A stretch of 64,000 bases of DNA from Brachycybe producta. Lineage: Eukaryota; Arthropoda; Diplopoda; Playtdesmida; Andrognathidae. Below are positions 34,594 through 45,599 of this stretch, in pieces. The stretch covers positions 241,501 to 305,500 of the forward strand of contig JAUPFP010000009.1 in NCBI GenBank assembly GCA_036925085.1. The letters run 5' to 3'. Position 1 is the stretch's first letter. Each line of letters begins with the position of its first letter. The notes under the pieces were generated by a model. It was not told where the DNA came from, did no database searches, and saw only the letters and a program-made list of their open reading frames with translations. A program made the translations under genes and the position numbers.

Positions 34594-34611
34594 CTACCGG
34601 CACCTCCACCA
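34594..34611 (-). promoter_or_regulatory. Primer binding site of gypsy D
   Basis: TGGTGGAGGTGCCGGTAG on minus, two bases after the LTR end. It also fits a tRNA-Ala 3' end, but with a different inner part from elements A-C. Confidence 0.7.
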
Positions 34612-34613
34612 AT

Positions 34614-35445
34614 TGTAACGACCCGACTTGGGTCCGAAACAACACCCGGCAAAACTTCCCCGTCTTACCTCTTCCTGACTCCCTTTACGCCGAGGTCGAA
34701 GCGCGGACTGCCCGCTCTTGTCCGTCCGGTCCCTGGGTGACGCCGGTCGAGTTGATCTCCTTGTAGATTGACGGACGAATTGCCGCCGAACCGATGGAGA
34801 ACCCACGGTAAATCCCCGTTGGATCTTACCGTGGAATCCCGACGCGAAGTACCGGCCACAACGACGAAAATAGGACGGTGATGATTCCGGTGTCTCCCCA
34901 CCGGAAACCCCCACCCTCCCCGCGGATACTTCCCCAGAAAATAATGACACGGATACAGTGTGGTGAGTGAAAATAATAAAGACAATTTATTCAAAGTAAG
35001 AATAAATGAAGTAAAAACACTCAATATAAATAACAAGTCTCCTGGCTAATACAGCCAGGAGAGAAAGTGGCCAAAGCACACAAGCAATTGAAGAACAAAG
35101 AGATGAATCCTTTGGAGATGCACAAAGACCTCCTGGCTAATCCAGCCAGGAGCTAAGGTGTAACACACCTGAACACCACACAAAGAAGGTGATGAATGGT
35201 GGCCATCTTGGCCACCTGATGAAAGAGCATCAAACACACATGCACAAGGCATAAGGGTTCACTACACACTGCCCAGAATATAATGGCCACCGAAATTATA
35301 TACCCCCAGGCTACTCTACCTGGGAAAGGACAGTGACCCTTGCTGGCCATTTTGTCGTCTGCCTGGCAGCTAATTAGCCAGCCTAGCAGACGACACAGGA
35401 AATTTAGTTCTGCTCCAACTAAGGAGCAAAACTGGGTTGTCACAC
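34614..35445 (-). repeat. 5' LTR of gypsy D, complete
   Basis: 832 bp, TGTGACAACCC to GTTACA on minus. A TATA-like TATATAA lies near 35296-35302 and AATAAA at 34986-34991. It has the same two stem-loops as the 3' copy (35039-35063 and 35130-35155). Confidence 0.92.
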
Positions 35446-36137
35446 TTTTTCCTCAGGTAGAATCTGCTCTTTTTTAAATAATATGAGCGAGTTTGCACTC
35501 GTATTAATAGTGAGTGGCTAGGTCACTAATTCTAAGGGCCCGGGAGGACTAGGCCAATATAACATCTATTTAATGTTTTCGCTAGTCTCTGGTTAAGACT
35601 TTCACAGTCTTTTGAGTCTTTTGTCTCTGTACTTCTCGGACTTTCGTCCGTAAATTTACCCTTGAAAAGAATACGAATATACTTACGAATTCGATGTTGC
35701 AGGTTTGCACCTGTTCAAGACTTGAAGTATCGAATGGGCGTAGAGCTGCAACGAGATGATTTGCACAGGCATGAAATAATTAACTTTAAATAATTAAAAC
35801 ACCACTGTAGGTTTAAGTATAAAGATGAGGATTTATTCCACATATAAAAACGATAAGTGAAATGATAACTTGTTTTACAACACAACACATATAAAAATAA
35901 GGTTTGAAACTAAGAATGCAAGAACCTATCCAAAATTGGGCATAGGTTCCTTATTTAAGAATTAACTCAAACATAAAAACGTCTCTGTTTATACCCTGAG
36001 AATCCAGAAGTCGGATTCTCAGGACACTTTTCTGTGATTGGATAAATAAAAGTTTGGGCCCAAATAGACCGATCAATGGATTGGTCTCTTTGGAAAAAAC
36101 GATGACTCAGGCGTTTTTTCTAAGGGTAAAAACGTAA
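35446..36137 (-). repeat. G-type LTR, interrupted by gypsy D
   Basis: On minus it has GAGTCATC, GGGCCCAAAC, a CTGAGAATCCGACTTCTGGATTCTCAG stem, a TATAAA box and the end block GAGCAGATTCTAC. The same order appears in the LTR at 60694-61316. The outer start is approximate. Confidence 0.7.
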
Positions 36138-37026
36138 ACAACTTCAAATTAAACAATATAAGATCCACTCATGTGGAAGGATAATGCAATGGCATAAGAG
36201 GGGAGAACGATAAGATCAAGTTAAAAATAGAATCTCGGTCAATCGGTAAATAAATGTACCAGCGGCCCGGAAGCTACAATCAAAATACAGAGTACTATAA
36301 AAGTTGTGACAACAATAAAAACAGCGCTAAAATGCCAATTTATTATTTTTTTTATTTATGTTTTAAAAAAGCAGTGTGTTTAAGCCACTCTTATACGTCA
36401 CGTTATTAAGTGCATTTTACGGCTTGCTACTATAAAATGATTGCTCACTCGCTACGCCCATATTCCAAAGTTTTAAGACTGTTTCAAACACATCTATGGC
36501 CAATTGAAACTCATTCACAAAATGTTTATGCAAACAATGTGAAATTCGATTATATTAAAACTGATGAAAATCATATTTGAAAAGTTATTAAAAAACGCTT
36601 CCAGTAATTGGTCCCGGGGGGGGGGGTTAGGCACCCCTGTTAAGGAATATTGTGTTTTACAGGCTGCCATCATTGACCGTTATGAAATATAAATAATATC
36701 GTCTATACCATCCTTCTTCTTGCAATTCTGTTCGTCTGTTTGTTTTCATATAATCTTGCTGGTTCTCCTAATTATGAAAGCCGCATGCAAAATCGTTATG
36801 AAATTACTCAAGAAAGTTCACACTATTTACACTTCTACGTTTAATTACAGAAACCAATATAATAATTACAACTTCATAAAGAGATCAAGCGCGAAAGTTT
36901 CTTTTTAACTCATCAGTGATAATCTCAAATTTTTTTAAAGCAAATTATGATTTAAAACAGTATATTAACAAAATAAGAGTGGCACAACAAAGTCTCTATG
37001 CAGTTAGGAGATAATTTGATGAGAAA
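36138..37026. other. No gene seen, downstream of PI4KA
   Basis: AT-rich sequence with a G11 run near 36616-36626. Nothing coding could be supported on either strand. Confidence 0.5.
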
Positions 37027-37030
37027 TTAA

Positions 37031-37723
37031 GAGCATAGATACAGGTCTATCTTGTTGTTTTGAGCAGACGACAAGGAGACAAATGAGTGTTATTATACGC
37101 TGTTACTAAAACTGTACGAAATCGACTCACAATCGCTCAATTAAAATACAGTGAAGCCCAAAATGCAATAAAAAGTATTGTTCTTTACGTGTGCCATTTA
37201 TATAATTTTTGAAAAGGTACTTCTATTTTTAAACAAGGTTCAAAATCGATCGTTTTTTAACTCCATGTTAAGTCCCATAGGAGCAAAACACCGTCCCACA
37301 AACGTTAGAAGAACTCTCATTAAGAGGACTTAGAACAACCAAAAAAAGTAGCATGTACTTACACGTGTTTATTGCCTTCACGATGATTCTTTTTTCGAAA
37401 TTCTGAAATGTCCTTCTATTTTTAAACAAGGCTCAAAATCGATCGTTTTTTAACTCCATGTTAAGTCCTATAGGGCCACAGGACCAAAAAACCGTCACCC
37501 AAACATTTGAAAAATTCCCATTAAAAACGACTTAGAACAATCACATAAAAATCAGCACGTACATTAATCTCTTGGCTTAACGATGTTTTCTTTTTGTAAG
37601 CGTAACACGCGAAATTATTTTTCTATTAATTATTATGTGACTTGAAACCTGGAGAAAAAACGTTAAAAAACCGTAAAAACCTACATTCGGAGAAATTTTG
37701 AACTAAACGCTGTATCTAGGCTC
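37031..37723. mobile_element. TTAA-type MITE, copy 1
   Basis: Starts GAGCATAGATAC and ends GTATCTAGGCTC, flanked by TTAA on both sides (37027-37030, 37724-37727). It contains the family's internal repeats (aaatcgatcgttttttaact near 37244 and 37435). It is in inverted orientation to copy 2 at 40280-41163. It lies just beyond the 3' end of PI4KA. Confidence 0.85.
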
Positions 37724-37727
37724 TTAA

Positions 37728-38208
37728 GTGAAAGATAAATTGGACGTAAATCTCATAGCCATATATGTCTTGATGTCGTCGAGGTACAGAATTAACAAGT
37801 GACAAGTTGCTTCACTGAATTGCAAAATATATTATATTTTTCAATTCCACTTAACAACCATTGAAAACCTAAAACAGGCATCAGGAATTACTTTAATTTT
37901 CTAATATCAGCAAGAAAGATGTAAACCATCTAACTGGCATGCATACGAATGTTGTGACCATTGCGAACATCCATATTTTGTTAGATCAAAAAAAGGTTTC
38001 TATGCTACAATGTTCTAACTTTCAAAACTTTTCAAAGTAGATAAGGTCAAACAAACATATTTGCCGAAGCGATTCTCCAAGAAGTTTAATTATAAGTTTA
38101 AAATTGTGAAATGTATACTTTTACAATAACTATAATTAATAAATAATTTTACGAATATTACTAGTATTGAATATTATATCACCAAATAAAAGTTCTCTTA
38201 TAAGCTGA
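37728..38208. other. PI4KA 3' flank or 3' UTR
   Basis: This follows the PI4KA stop on minus. No coding sequence. A variant polyadenylation signal ATTAAA (38085-38090 on minus) is the only candidate end; I see no AATAAA on minus here. Confidence 0.4.
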
Positions 38209-38434
38209 TTAATACGGAATTTGATTTTGATAATACTGTATCATATCGTAAGTGCGAGTTCGGAAATTTAGAAACGAATTACGGATGACTGAGATCATGT
38301 AACTGGCCGCATCCTTTTCAGTTGATTGAGGAGCAAAACGTGCTCTAAGAAGTTTTATAGTCTGTCCTCTGAAACAGGGAAGTCCAGTATCTAACATCAG
38401 AGTAACTAAAGAAATAAGAGCTTCACGATAAGGC
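38209..38434 (-). CDS. PI4KA: PI4KA terminal exon
   Basis: The last exon of phosphatidylinositol 4-kinase alpha, the kinase that makes PI4P at the plasma membrane. It encodes [35 protein letters not shown] and the C-terminal [17 protein letters not shown], ending in TAA at 38209-38211. The acceptor is a long T-run with tag at 38435, and the first base G completes an Arg codon split as AG|G with the exon at 51257. These residues form the end of the kinase C-lobe. The exon has no defects and is flanked by inverted MITEs. Confidence 0.95.
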
Positions 38435-38559
38435 CTAAAAAAAAAAAAAAAAGAGAGAGAAAAAAAATTATTTTTAACATAATATATTGAAACGATCCAA
38501 CCAAGAACAATCCTGGCTCTTTTTGTAGTGATACAGAACTTTATCATCCCTCTGTACAG

Positions 38560-38660
38560 TCCTACAGAAGGTTGACCCAGTTCTGTGCAGATGTTTACCC
38601 TTTAATATTGATCACACCTCGCTGGGGCCTGGGCCCTCTCCTACCAGTCCCACCCCTTAC
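38560..38660. repeat. Direct repeat, first copy
   Basis: The block gttgacccagttctgtgcag...cctcgctggggcctggg...cagtcccacccctta recurs at 40230-41245, where a MITE interrupts it. The element it belongs to is not clear. Confidence 0.5.
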
Positions 38661-39274
38661 AATAAAGAGATCTTGCTGATAAGGAACAACACTACGGCTA
38701 TGTGGTTACATTTTTCTTTTGAATCATTTTTATTGGTTTATTTGATTTGTGTTTTTTTCAAATAACAAATCAGAGGATTCTAAGAAAGTGTTCTCAGAAT
38801 CCTCTTCTTGGGTATAAAAAGGCCATGTTGTAAATTAAGCATTCTTGAAACAGAGAATCTATGCGCGACTTGGGATAGACTGAGAGAGGCATACTTAAAA
38901 GAGAGAATCTATGCCCGATTGGGGCCAGATTCTGAAGTTATTGTAGAAATAAACAGTTACTATATGTAAGAAGTTGCTGAAATATTATTTAACCTGCTAA
39001 GTTGAATGTTAAACTTTGAAGTATTTATATTTACGAACGTCTATCCAGGTGCAAACCTGGATCCAACACACTAAATGGAATCAAAAAGAATACGCTCTAA
39101 TGGGCGTGAGTCCCATCGAAAAGATCATTTAAACTGTAAAGGTTTTTAAAGAGGAACTTGTGAGGAAATGAAAGGGACTAGTTTGTTCCCTTCCTCCCAA
39201 ACCCGAATAGGACAAGTAGCCAAGCCAACCACTTTGGTATAAATTCTATTCACCCCCTGAATTTGGTTTGTTAC
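38661..39274 (+). repeat. G-type LTR
   Basis: Has the TCTAAGAAAGTGTTCTCAGA stem region, a TATAAAAAGG box near 38814, GAGAATCTATGC repeats and the CAGGTGCAAACCTGGAT hairpin (39049-39065), ending GTTACAAT. The start is approximate. Confidence 0.6.
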
Positions 39275-40275
39275 AATATGGGGTGTCTGCTTTTAAGAAC
39301 TCTACGTCCGAAAGCACATTATAACAATTCCATCAAAAGTGAGACTAGCCCGGACATTCAGTTTATTTGAAATTTTTAAATTCAGTATCAATCAGAATCC
39401 ATTCCATACATTCTGACAATATGTTCAGGGTATTATCTAAGTCTGAAACGGACTGGTATCATTTGGACGGTGCTGAGAAAGGTATAATTTCCACTACATT
39501 GGATACTTCCAAAGGAAAACAGGGATCAAAGACAGGCTTCATCCATGCCAGGAACGACAATGGGCTGCAGCCATAATACAAGTTCTTCAATATTGGCCAG
39601 TTGTGGTCCTGCACAACAGCACCGACTCCAGCAAAATTCATCTGGCATACCCACAGTCTCGGAAGGAATCCCAACCACAAATCCTTGAGGTGGTAATCAC
39701 ACGGAAACCCACATCCTTCAACCCAATAATTCGACTCCATAGTCACTGGTCCTGGGAGCAATCCCACTATCACAAGTCATGCTGCTGAGGATCCTATAGG
39801 ACCTGTACATCTTATCAACAGTGTCAGAGCCCAGGACGAGAGACGAAGATGGAAAGCTCGACCCGGACCCATAAAAGCAAGACCAAAAAAGGAGATCGAT
39901 GCAGACTGGTTCCTACACCCGTCTTAAAATTAAAAAACGAGGAACTATTTCGCATTATTTAGAAAAAAATTACTTTATAGTTAAGAAATAGTTAAAGAAA
40001 CAATTTTTTTAGTTCACAAAGTCAGTCCCTTTTTGAGTTTTATTTGTGATAAGTTGCATTTATTTTTAACGTTAATTAATTTCTTTGTATGAAGGAAAGA
40101 AGAAACAAGCTTCACCAGCCCCACCCCTAAGCGTGCAGTTCAGAGACCAACTTCCACCTTAGTTGGGAGAGCGATTCTGAAACGTTTTTTTAACACTCCC
40201 CGAAGCTTTGGCTCCTTCCTGTACCGCTGTATAGAGCTGACCCAGTTCAGCACATCTGTATTTTCAGTTTAACTA
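39275..40275. other. Possible internal remnant of a G-type element
   Basis: Follows a G-type LTR. Short frames exist on both strands (for example 39367-39576 plus), but none shows a known domain. A Lys/Arg-rich stretch on plus near 39830-39930 could be gag debris. Confidence 0.3.
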
Positions 40276-40279
40276 ATAA

Positions 40280-41163
40280 GAGCCTAGATACAGCGTTTAG
40301 TTCGAAATTTCTCCGAATGTAGGTGCTACGATCGTTTTTGATTGAAAAACGGTTTTAACGTTTTTTCTCCAGGTTTCAAGTCACATAATAATAGAAAAAT
40401 AATATTGCGTGCTAAGCTTACAAAAAGAAACATTGTGAAGCTAATAGATTAATGTACATGCTAATTTTTATGTGATTTTTCTAAGTCGTTTTTAATGGGA
40501 GTTCTTCAAATGCTTGGGTGACGGTTTTTGGTCCTATGGGACTTAACATGGAGTTAAAAAATGATCGATTTTGAACCTTGTTTAAAAATAGAAGGACCTT
40601 TCAGAATTTCGAAAAAAAGAATCATCGTGAAAGCAATAAACCCGTGTAAGTACGTGCTAATTTGTTTGGTTGTTCTAAGTCATCTTAATGAGAGTTCTTC
40701 TAACGTTTGTGGGACGGTGTTTTGCTCCTACGGGACTTAACATGGAGTTAAAAACCGATCGATTTTGAACCTTATTTAAAAATAGAAAGACCTTTCAAAA
40801 TTTATAAAAATAAAACATCGTGAAGCCAATACATGAAAGTATGTGCTAATTATTTTGTTATTGTTCTAAATCATTTTTAACGAGTTTTTCAAATGTTTGT
40901 GGTACGGTTGTTGATCAAATGGGATTTAACATGGGGTTAAAAAACGATCGATTTTGAACCTTGTTTAAAAATAGAAGGACCTTTTCAAAAATTATATAAA
41001 TCGCGCACGTAAAGAACAATACTTTTTATTGTATTTTGCGCTTTACTGTATTTTAATTGAGCGATTGTGAGTCGATTTCTTGCAGATTTAGTAATACCAT
41101 ATAATACTCATTTGTCTCGTTGTCGTCTGCTCAAAACAACGAGATGGACGTGTATCTAGACTC
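40280..41163. mobile_element. TTAA-type MITE, copy 2
   Basis: 884 bp. Starts GAGCCTAGATACAGCG and ends GTGTATCTAGACTC, with TTAA at 41164-41167 and a mutated ATAA on the left. Three internal repeats of about 190 bp carry cgatcgattttgaaccttg near 40562, 40755 and 40945. It lies in the last PI4KA intron, inverted relative to copy 1. Confidence 0.85.
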
Positions 41164-41266
41164 TTAAATGTCAATGATGACCTTTAATTTAGTTTAAACC
41201 TCGCTGGGGCCTGGCCCCTTTGCTCCCAGTCCCACCCCTTAATACAAAGATTTAATATCTTTGTTT

Positions 41267-41688
41267 TGTAACACCCAGTAACTCCCGTTCCCACCAAATC
41301 CATATGTTACTGTTTTCTGTACAAGAATGAATAAAAGTGTTACAATGAGAAACTGCGTTGTCTTTCTGCTCGGTAACTAACACTTCTCTACAGATGCCGG
41401 AGACACCATAGGGCAAGGAGATACACGATCCTGGAGCAGCTAAAGCATCTTCATTGGGTAAACAACAAAGGAAGATGCATATCAGTGCCGACCAGGAAAG
41501 ACGGCCACCATCCTTCTGCACAGATTTCACCACCATGCAGGAGGATGATTGCAATCGATCTCCATCCGACTCTTTCTGTAGCTCGAAACTTCTCCGTGCG
41601 GGCACCGCGCGATGCAGAGAAGTAACGAGCTATAGAAAACAACACCTACAAGTTGGTAAAAATATAGAGTCCACGTCAAAAGCTCACA
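41267..41688 (+). repeat. 5' LTR of gypsy B with internal deletion
   Basis: 422 bp, TGTAACACCC to GCTCACA. About 270 bases, including the TATA box, are missing after CCAAATCCATA compared with the 3' LTR. AATAAA is kept near 41330. Without the TATA region it probably cannot start transcription. Confidence 0.88.
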
Positions 41689-41690
41689 TT

Positions 41691-41708
41691 TGGTGGAGGT
41701 GCGGGGTA
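41691..41708 (+). promoter_or_regulatory. Primer binding site of gypsy B
   Basis: TGGTGGAGGTGCGGGGTA, two bases after the LTR, complementary to a tRNA-Ala 3' end. Confidence 0.75.
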
Positions 41709-43600
41709 TGCCTTCATTTGCCTTCTCCGACCTATCTACAGAAGACCTTCATTGTCCAAAGTTTCATGATTGTGCCTCACGATCCTTCGTCCGTCCTGTT
41801 TATGTAGGAGCCACATGTTGAAAGAGACCAGCGATCACATCAATGGTCGACCGCGAGGAGCCGAATCTGTGGAATCGCGTGTTGAAAAACACTTGTGACT
41901 ACACACATCACAGGTCGACCGCAAGATTCTGTGTCCTGTCCAGAGAGGCACGTATAGAAAGAAGTTTTGTCTGCCATCCGCTTAGCACTCGGGGGAACAC
42001 GGAGGCAACAGTTACGGACACACGTGTTTCCGTCCATGTTTTTGTATTCTGTGTTCTATGTTTCCATCATCATCCCTGTTAACCCACACCCTCTTTTCTA
42101 TTTTGAGGTGAAACCTATCTGACAAATTCTTTTTCAATTTCCGAGAGGAGTTTGCTTAGCCGAAACTCCGTATCATTGTGAGGTAAGCAAACAAATCTCA
42201 ACTGCTTGTCTTTCCACCTATTAATAGGCCTTTAAAAGACGTGCGTGTCTTTTAAAAGTGCCTATTATCTTCACTCTTTATTTTAACTTTCAAGTAAGTT
42301 TTCGTTCTAACTCTGTATCATTGTTAGAGGCTTACAAGCTTAAAACAAACTTTCATCTTGCCACATGGGACTCTCTTGTCCCCCCTTTTTCGTTGTTCTT
42401 TCGTTCTTTCATGTGTTTCCCTTGGGATCTCTATATCCCAAGTCATCATCTTCAAAACAACTCACCATCATCACCTCAATGAACTCTCACATGAACTGTC
42501 TCCATTGGACACCATTGAAGCCCGGCCGCCATTTTGGATCGATCGGACACTTCAAAAAGGTGCCAACGGAGCAGTTTTTCGCTCCATGTGAGTATATTGT
42601 TGTATCTTCTCTTCTCTTTTTTTGTTCTCTTCTCTTCCAGAGGGTCTGCACATGCGCGCCCATGGTGGAGTTTCTCTTTTTGGAGAAAATTTCTCTTTTT
42701 TAAATTTCTCTCTTTTTGTGTTCTTCCTCCTGGTGACTCCAAAGTGCCACATGGCGGATTTCTTCATTTTTGAACAATATTTCGAACAATACAATAACTA
42801 CACCGGAAGTGGCCACACCAGCGCCACCTACGGACCTCTTCTACTCTTCACTCATCACAGTTCCTCACTTGCTACTGACTCTGTCTTTTCATCCAGAGCC
42901 ATCCACCAGTGAGGATCACCAAATTCAATCATCTGAACAATTCCTCTTGGTTAGAAAGAACTTTTCTTTCAAAACAATCATCAATCTTCCATTTCTGCAC
43001 TGAATTGCTCTGCCTTTCAATAACTCAAATTCTGGGACGTGGGGTCACCACACCAGAACTTACTACACTTTAGAGACGATTCAGCTTTCTTCATCACTCT
43101 TTTATAAAAGCCCAGCCATCTTGAATTTTTATTTCTTTGGCTGTTCCTCTTCTGAAAGTTCAGCCATCTTCGACTTTCATCTCTTTGTGTGTTCTTTACA
43201 CACACTCTTACTCCTTATTCCTAAGTGAATCTAAGTGTGCGGGCACCGCACTCTAGCTTCACTCTTCTTATTTTTCGATTTCTTGCAGTGCAATCTTTGA
43301 TTGGGTGGTGTACCTTGCTCGAATTGAGGACTCTTAGAACTCTCATAACCTCCACGTGGTCAACATATACCACGTGTTGAGAGATTTTCTCTGAGTATCA
43401 CAAAAAAAATCAATAAAGAATTTACAACACTACACAGGTTGGGACCATCACACCCAACTGAAGGACAACACTACCATCAACACAACGATCTAAACAATGC
43501 CACCATCTTCATTAAACGTAGGTAGACAATCATTACTCAGTGTATAAGAGTGCGAGGGTGTCGGTTACTGACAAAAGATCGCAATCTACTGCGGAATCAT
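41709..43600 (+). other. Leader of gypsy B with stem-loop modules
   Basis: The sense-strand counterpart of the A and C leaders. A perfect 9-bp stem GTTTGCTTA/TAAGCAAAC (42150-42158 and 42184-42192) encloses ACTCCGTATCATTG. A second module has CTAAC/GTTAG (42307-42311 and 42323-42327) around the same motif. The first module of A and C is degraded here. No coding is supported. Confidence 0.65.
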
Positions 43601-43604
43601 CCGA

Positions 43605-44600
43605 TTGAGCCTACACACACGGACTTACATTGATACTACTGACTATATTACCGAATACTACGTGTTGAACGAGTCACCACATAATGAATGCCCACCCATA
43701 ACTAACTGGGGCCGCTCGAAGGGCTCTTCTGAACTCTGGAGACAGCATGCACCAATCAGAACTGTGGAGGACTTACTCATCACCACATACCTACAACACA
43801 CACACTATGGCACCGCCGTTAGTGACAATGCGCACCAACCGACTTCACAGTGCACGGCTAACACGTTATACTACTCGCTAGAGCAGTTACCATCACCGGT
43901 ATACTACCCTTCATACCTTCAACAATAGCAACTAAAACAATCACAGCCAGTATGCTACATTGCACAAACACAGCCGTGTGATAATTGCAAGTTAAACACA
44001 ATTATGCACCAACTCGACCAGTTAAAAATACAACTAGAATACCGCCGATTCACTGCCTGTGCTACCACCAACTCCACGTACTACAACACTTCAATGATCA
44101 CATCACAGATATCGTAGCGAATCGGACAGCTCTTCGCCACACTCTGTCGGTTACCGAGAGCAGTACGAGCCTCACTACGATCCTACAGACGACATACACC
44201 AGGTCAATATTTTCGACCTGAAGAGCGCATGTACTATGTACCTTGCTATAGAAACTATGAGCAGGCAGAACACCAGCACACATAACTGACCTACGATCTT
44301 ACAAGGGAGACCTCTGACACGGTCCGGCCGCTACTGCCCCTGTATTGGAGCCACCCTCTAAATACCAATCACGACAACAGCGTTTTGGCCAACATACCAG
44401 TACTGATGGTCAACCAAATCCCTGAATCGACTTGGGAGATGGACAACCTCGCTACCTGGCATGGCATCCTGGAGGCCCTTAACATCGCCGCCACTACCTT
44501 GGGGCACACCAACAACGAGGCGGTTGCTATATTGACCCCTGGTGGCGGGTCTTCACTACAAAGATGCCCTTGTTGCCGCCGAATGCTAAAAAACCAATAA
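43605..44600 (+). pseudogene. Tyr/His/Thr-rich ORF of gypsy B in gag position
   Basis: Frames at 43605-43928 and onward are rich in Tyr, Thr, His and Gln. IMHQLDQLKIQLEYRRF is a short helical stretch. The conserved block IPESTWEMDNLATWHGILEA at about 44412-44470 matches gypsy A almost exactly. Stops occur at 43926-43928 and near 44288. There is no CCHC knuckle. It takes the place of the gag found in element C. Confidence 0.55.
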
Positions 44601-44969
44601 AGACAATTAAAGAATACTTGTATGCCTAAAGAAATCGGAGAACACAGTGTCAGTGATGGCAGCCCGAAGATCACTCACTGTCAATGGAAAAGAGGTCAGC
44701 ATGCTTGTGGACACCGGAGCTCATGGCAGCATCATCGCCGATAGCATAACAAAACGGCTCCAACTCAACATCGAGCCTATAGCTTGCCCTCCCAAAATGG
44801 AGGAAGTTGGAGGAGCCACTATCACCGTGACAGGGCAAGTCTCTGCCACTGTGGAAATTGCCAACTAATCTGCCACTGGCCGCTTGCTGGTTATCACTGG
44901 CCCACCCGATGCCATCTTGGACCGAGACCTGGGTGGGGCACTGAAGCTCCTTGTGTCTATGCAGACTAA
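44601..44969 (+). pseudogene. Gypsy B aspartic protease
   Basis: LTVNGKEVSMLVDTGAHGSI carries the DTGA active site (near 44707-44718) and is followed by IADSITKRLQLNIEP. The frame ends in a TAA near 44866-44868 within IAN. It is nearly the same as the gypsy A protease. Confidence 0.82.
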
Positions 44970-45595
44970 CAAGGCAGTGTATTCAGGCGTATGTCAAGAG
45001 TGCCTTAGAAGAAATTACACCAGCCACTCTTGGGGAGACGGTCACCGCTCCCATGGAAGTCAAGACTATACAGCAACCAAACGAACACTTGGTAGTCAAA
45101 GGGCTAACACAACTCATTGGCCAAGGGACAGCACTAGTGCAGGTAGAGGCCTCTAGAATCCTCACAGACCAAGACCTTTTCATGGTCGCTCCCGATGAGA
45201 AGCTACGAGCCTTGAGGGGAGTCTGTGTGGTTTCCGGTGTTATGCAAGGCCGCAACAGCATTAGCTTCCTGGTCGAAGTCCTAAACACCACTACAAAGCC
45301 GTCAACCCTCACCTCCAGTGAAGTGATAGCCCACATCCAGAAAGACTACTGCCTCGAGACGGTTGAAATAAAGGTGACTTCAAATGCCGATCCGATATTT
45401 ACAAGAGTCGCTAAATTCGATGAGGCAATGCGACTCGGGCCTAGACTACGCAATGGCCAGAGGCGCATTCTGATGGATCTCTTGAGATCCTATCGGGATG
45501 TCTTTGTCTTGGACACATCCGAACTTGGATGCACCAACCTAACCGAGCATCGAATCGATACTGGCGATCACGCCCGAGTCCATGAACCTCTCTGA
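44951..45595 (+). pseudogene. Gypsy B protease-RT linker
   Basis: 214 residues in one frame, with EVLNTTTKPSTLTSSEVIAH, KDYCLETVEIKVTSN and the pre-RT segment LLRSYRDVFVLDTSELGCTN. It ends in a TGA at 45593-45595, just before the first RT block. Confidence 0.78.
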
Positions 45596-45599
45596 AAGA

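Larger units (their letters stand above)
24739..35445 (-). mobile_element. Ty3/gypsy LTR retrotransposon D, near full length
   Basis: A 10.7-kb insertion with matching ends (TGTGACA...GTTACA on minus) and a 4-bp target duplication CTTT (24735-24738 and 35446-35449). Order on minus: 5' LTR, tRNA-Ala-type primer site, repeat-rich leader, gag with CCHC, protease, RT-RNase H, integrase with GPY/F-like end, a third ORF, 3' LTR. The 3' LTR lacks its first ~253 bases. GC content is visibly higher than in neighbouring DNA. It carries frameshifts in gag, protease/RT and integrase, but the RT-RNase H frame is intact over 530 residues. Confidence 0.93.

Noticed and set aside
39459-39773. A 104-residue minus-strand frame after a G-type LTR
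   Set aside because: No domain was recognised and the plus strand reads equally well; not supported as a gene.
42494-42794. Overlapping frames on both strands in the gypsy B leader
   Set aside because: The same DNA in A and C does not keep any of these frames; it is noncoding leader.
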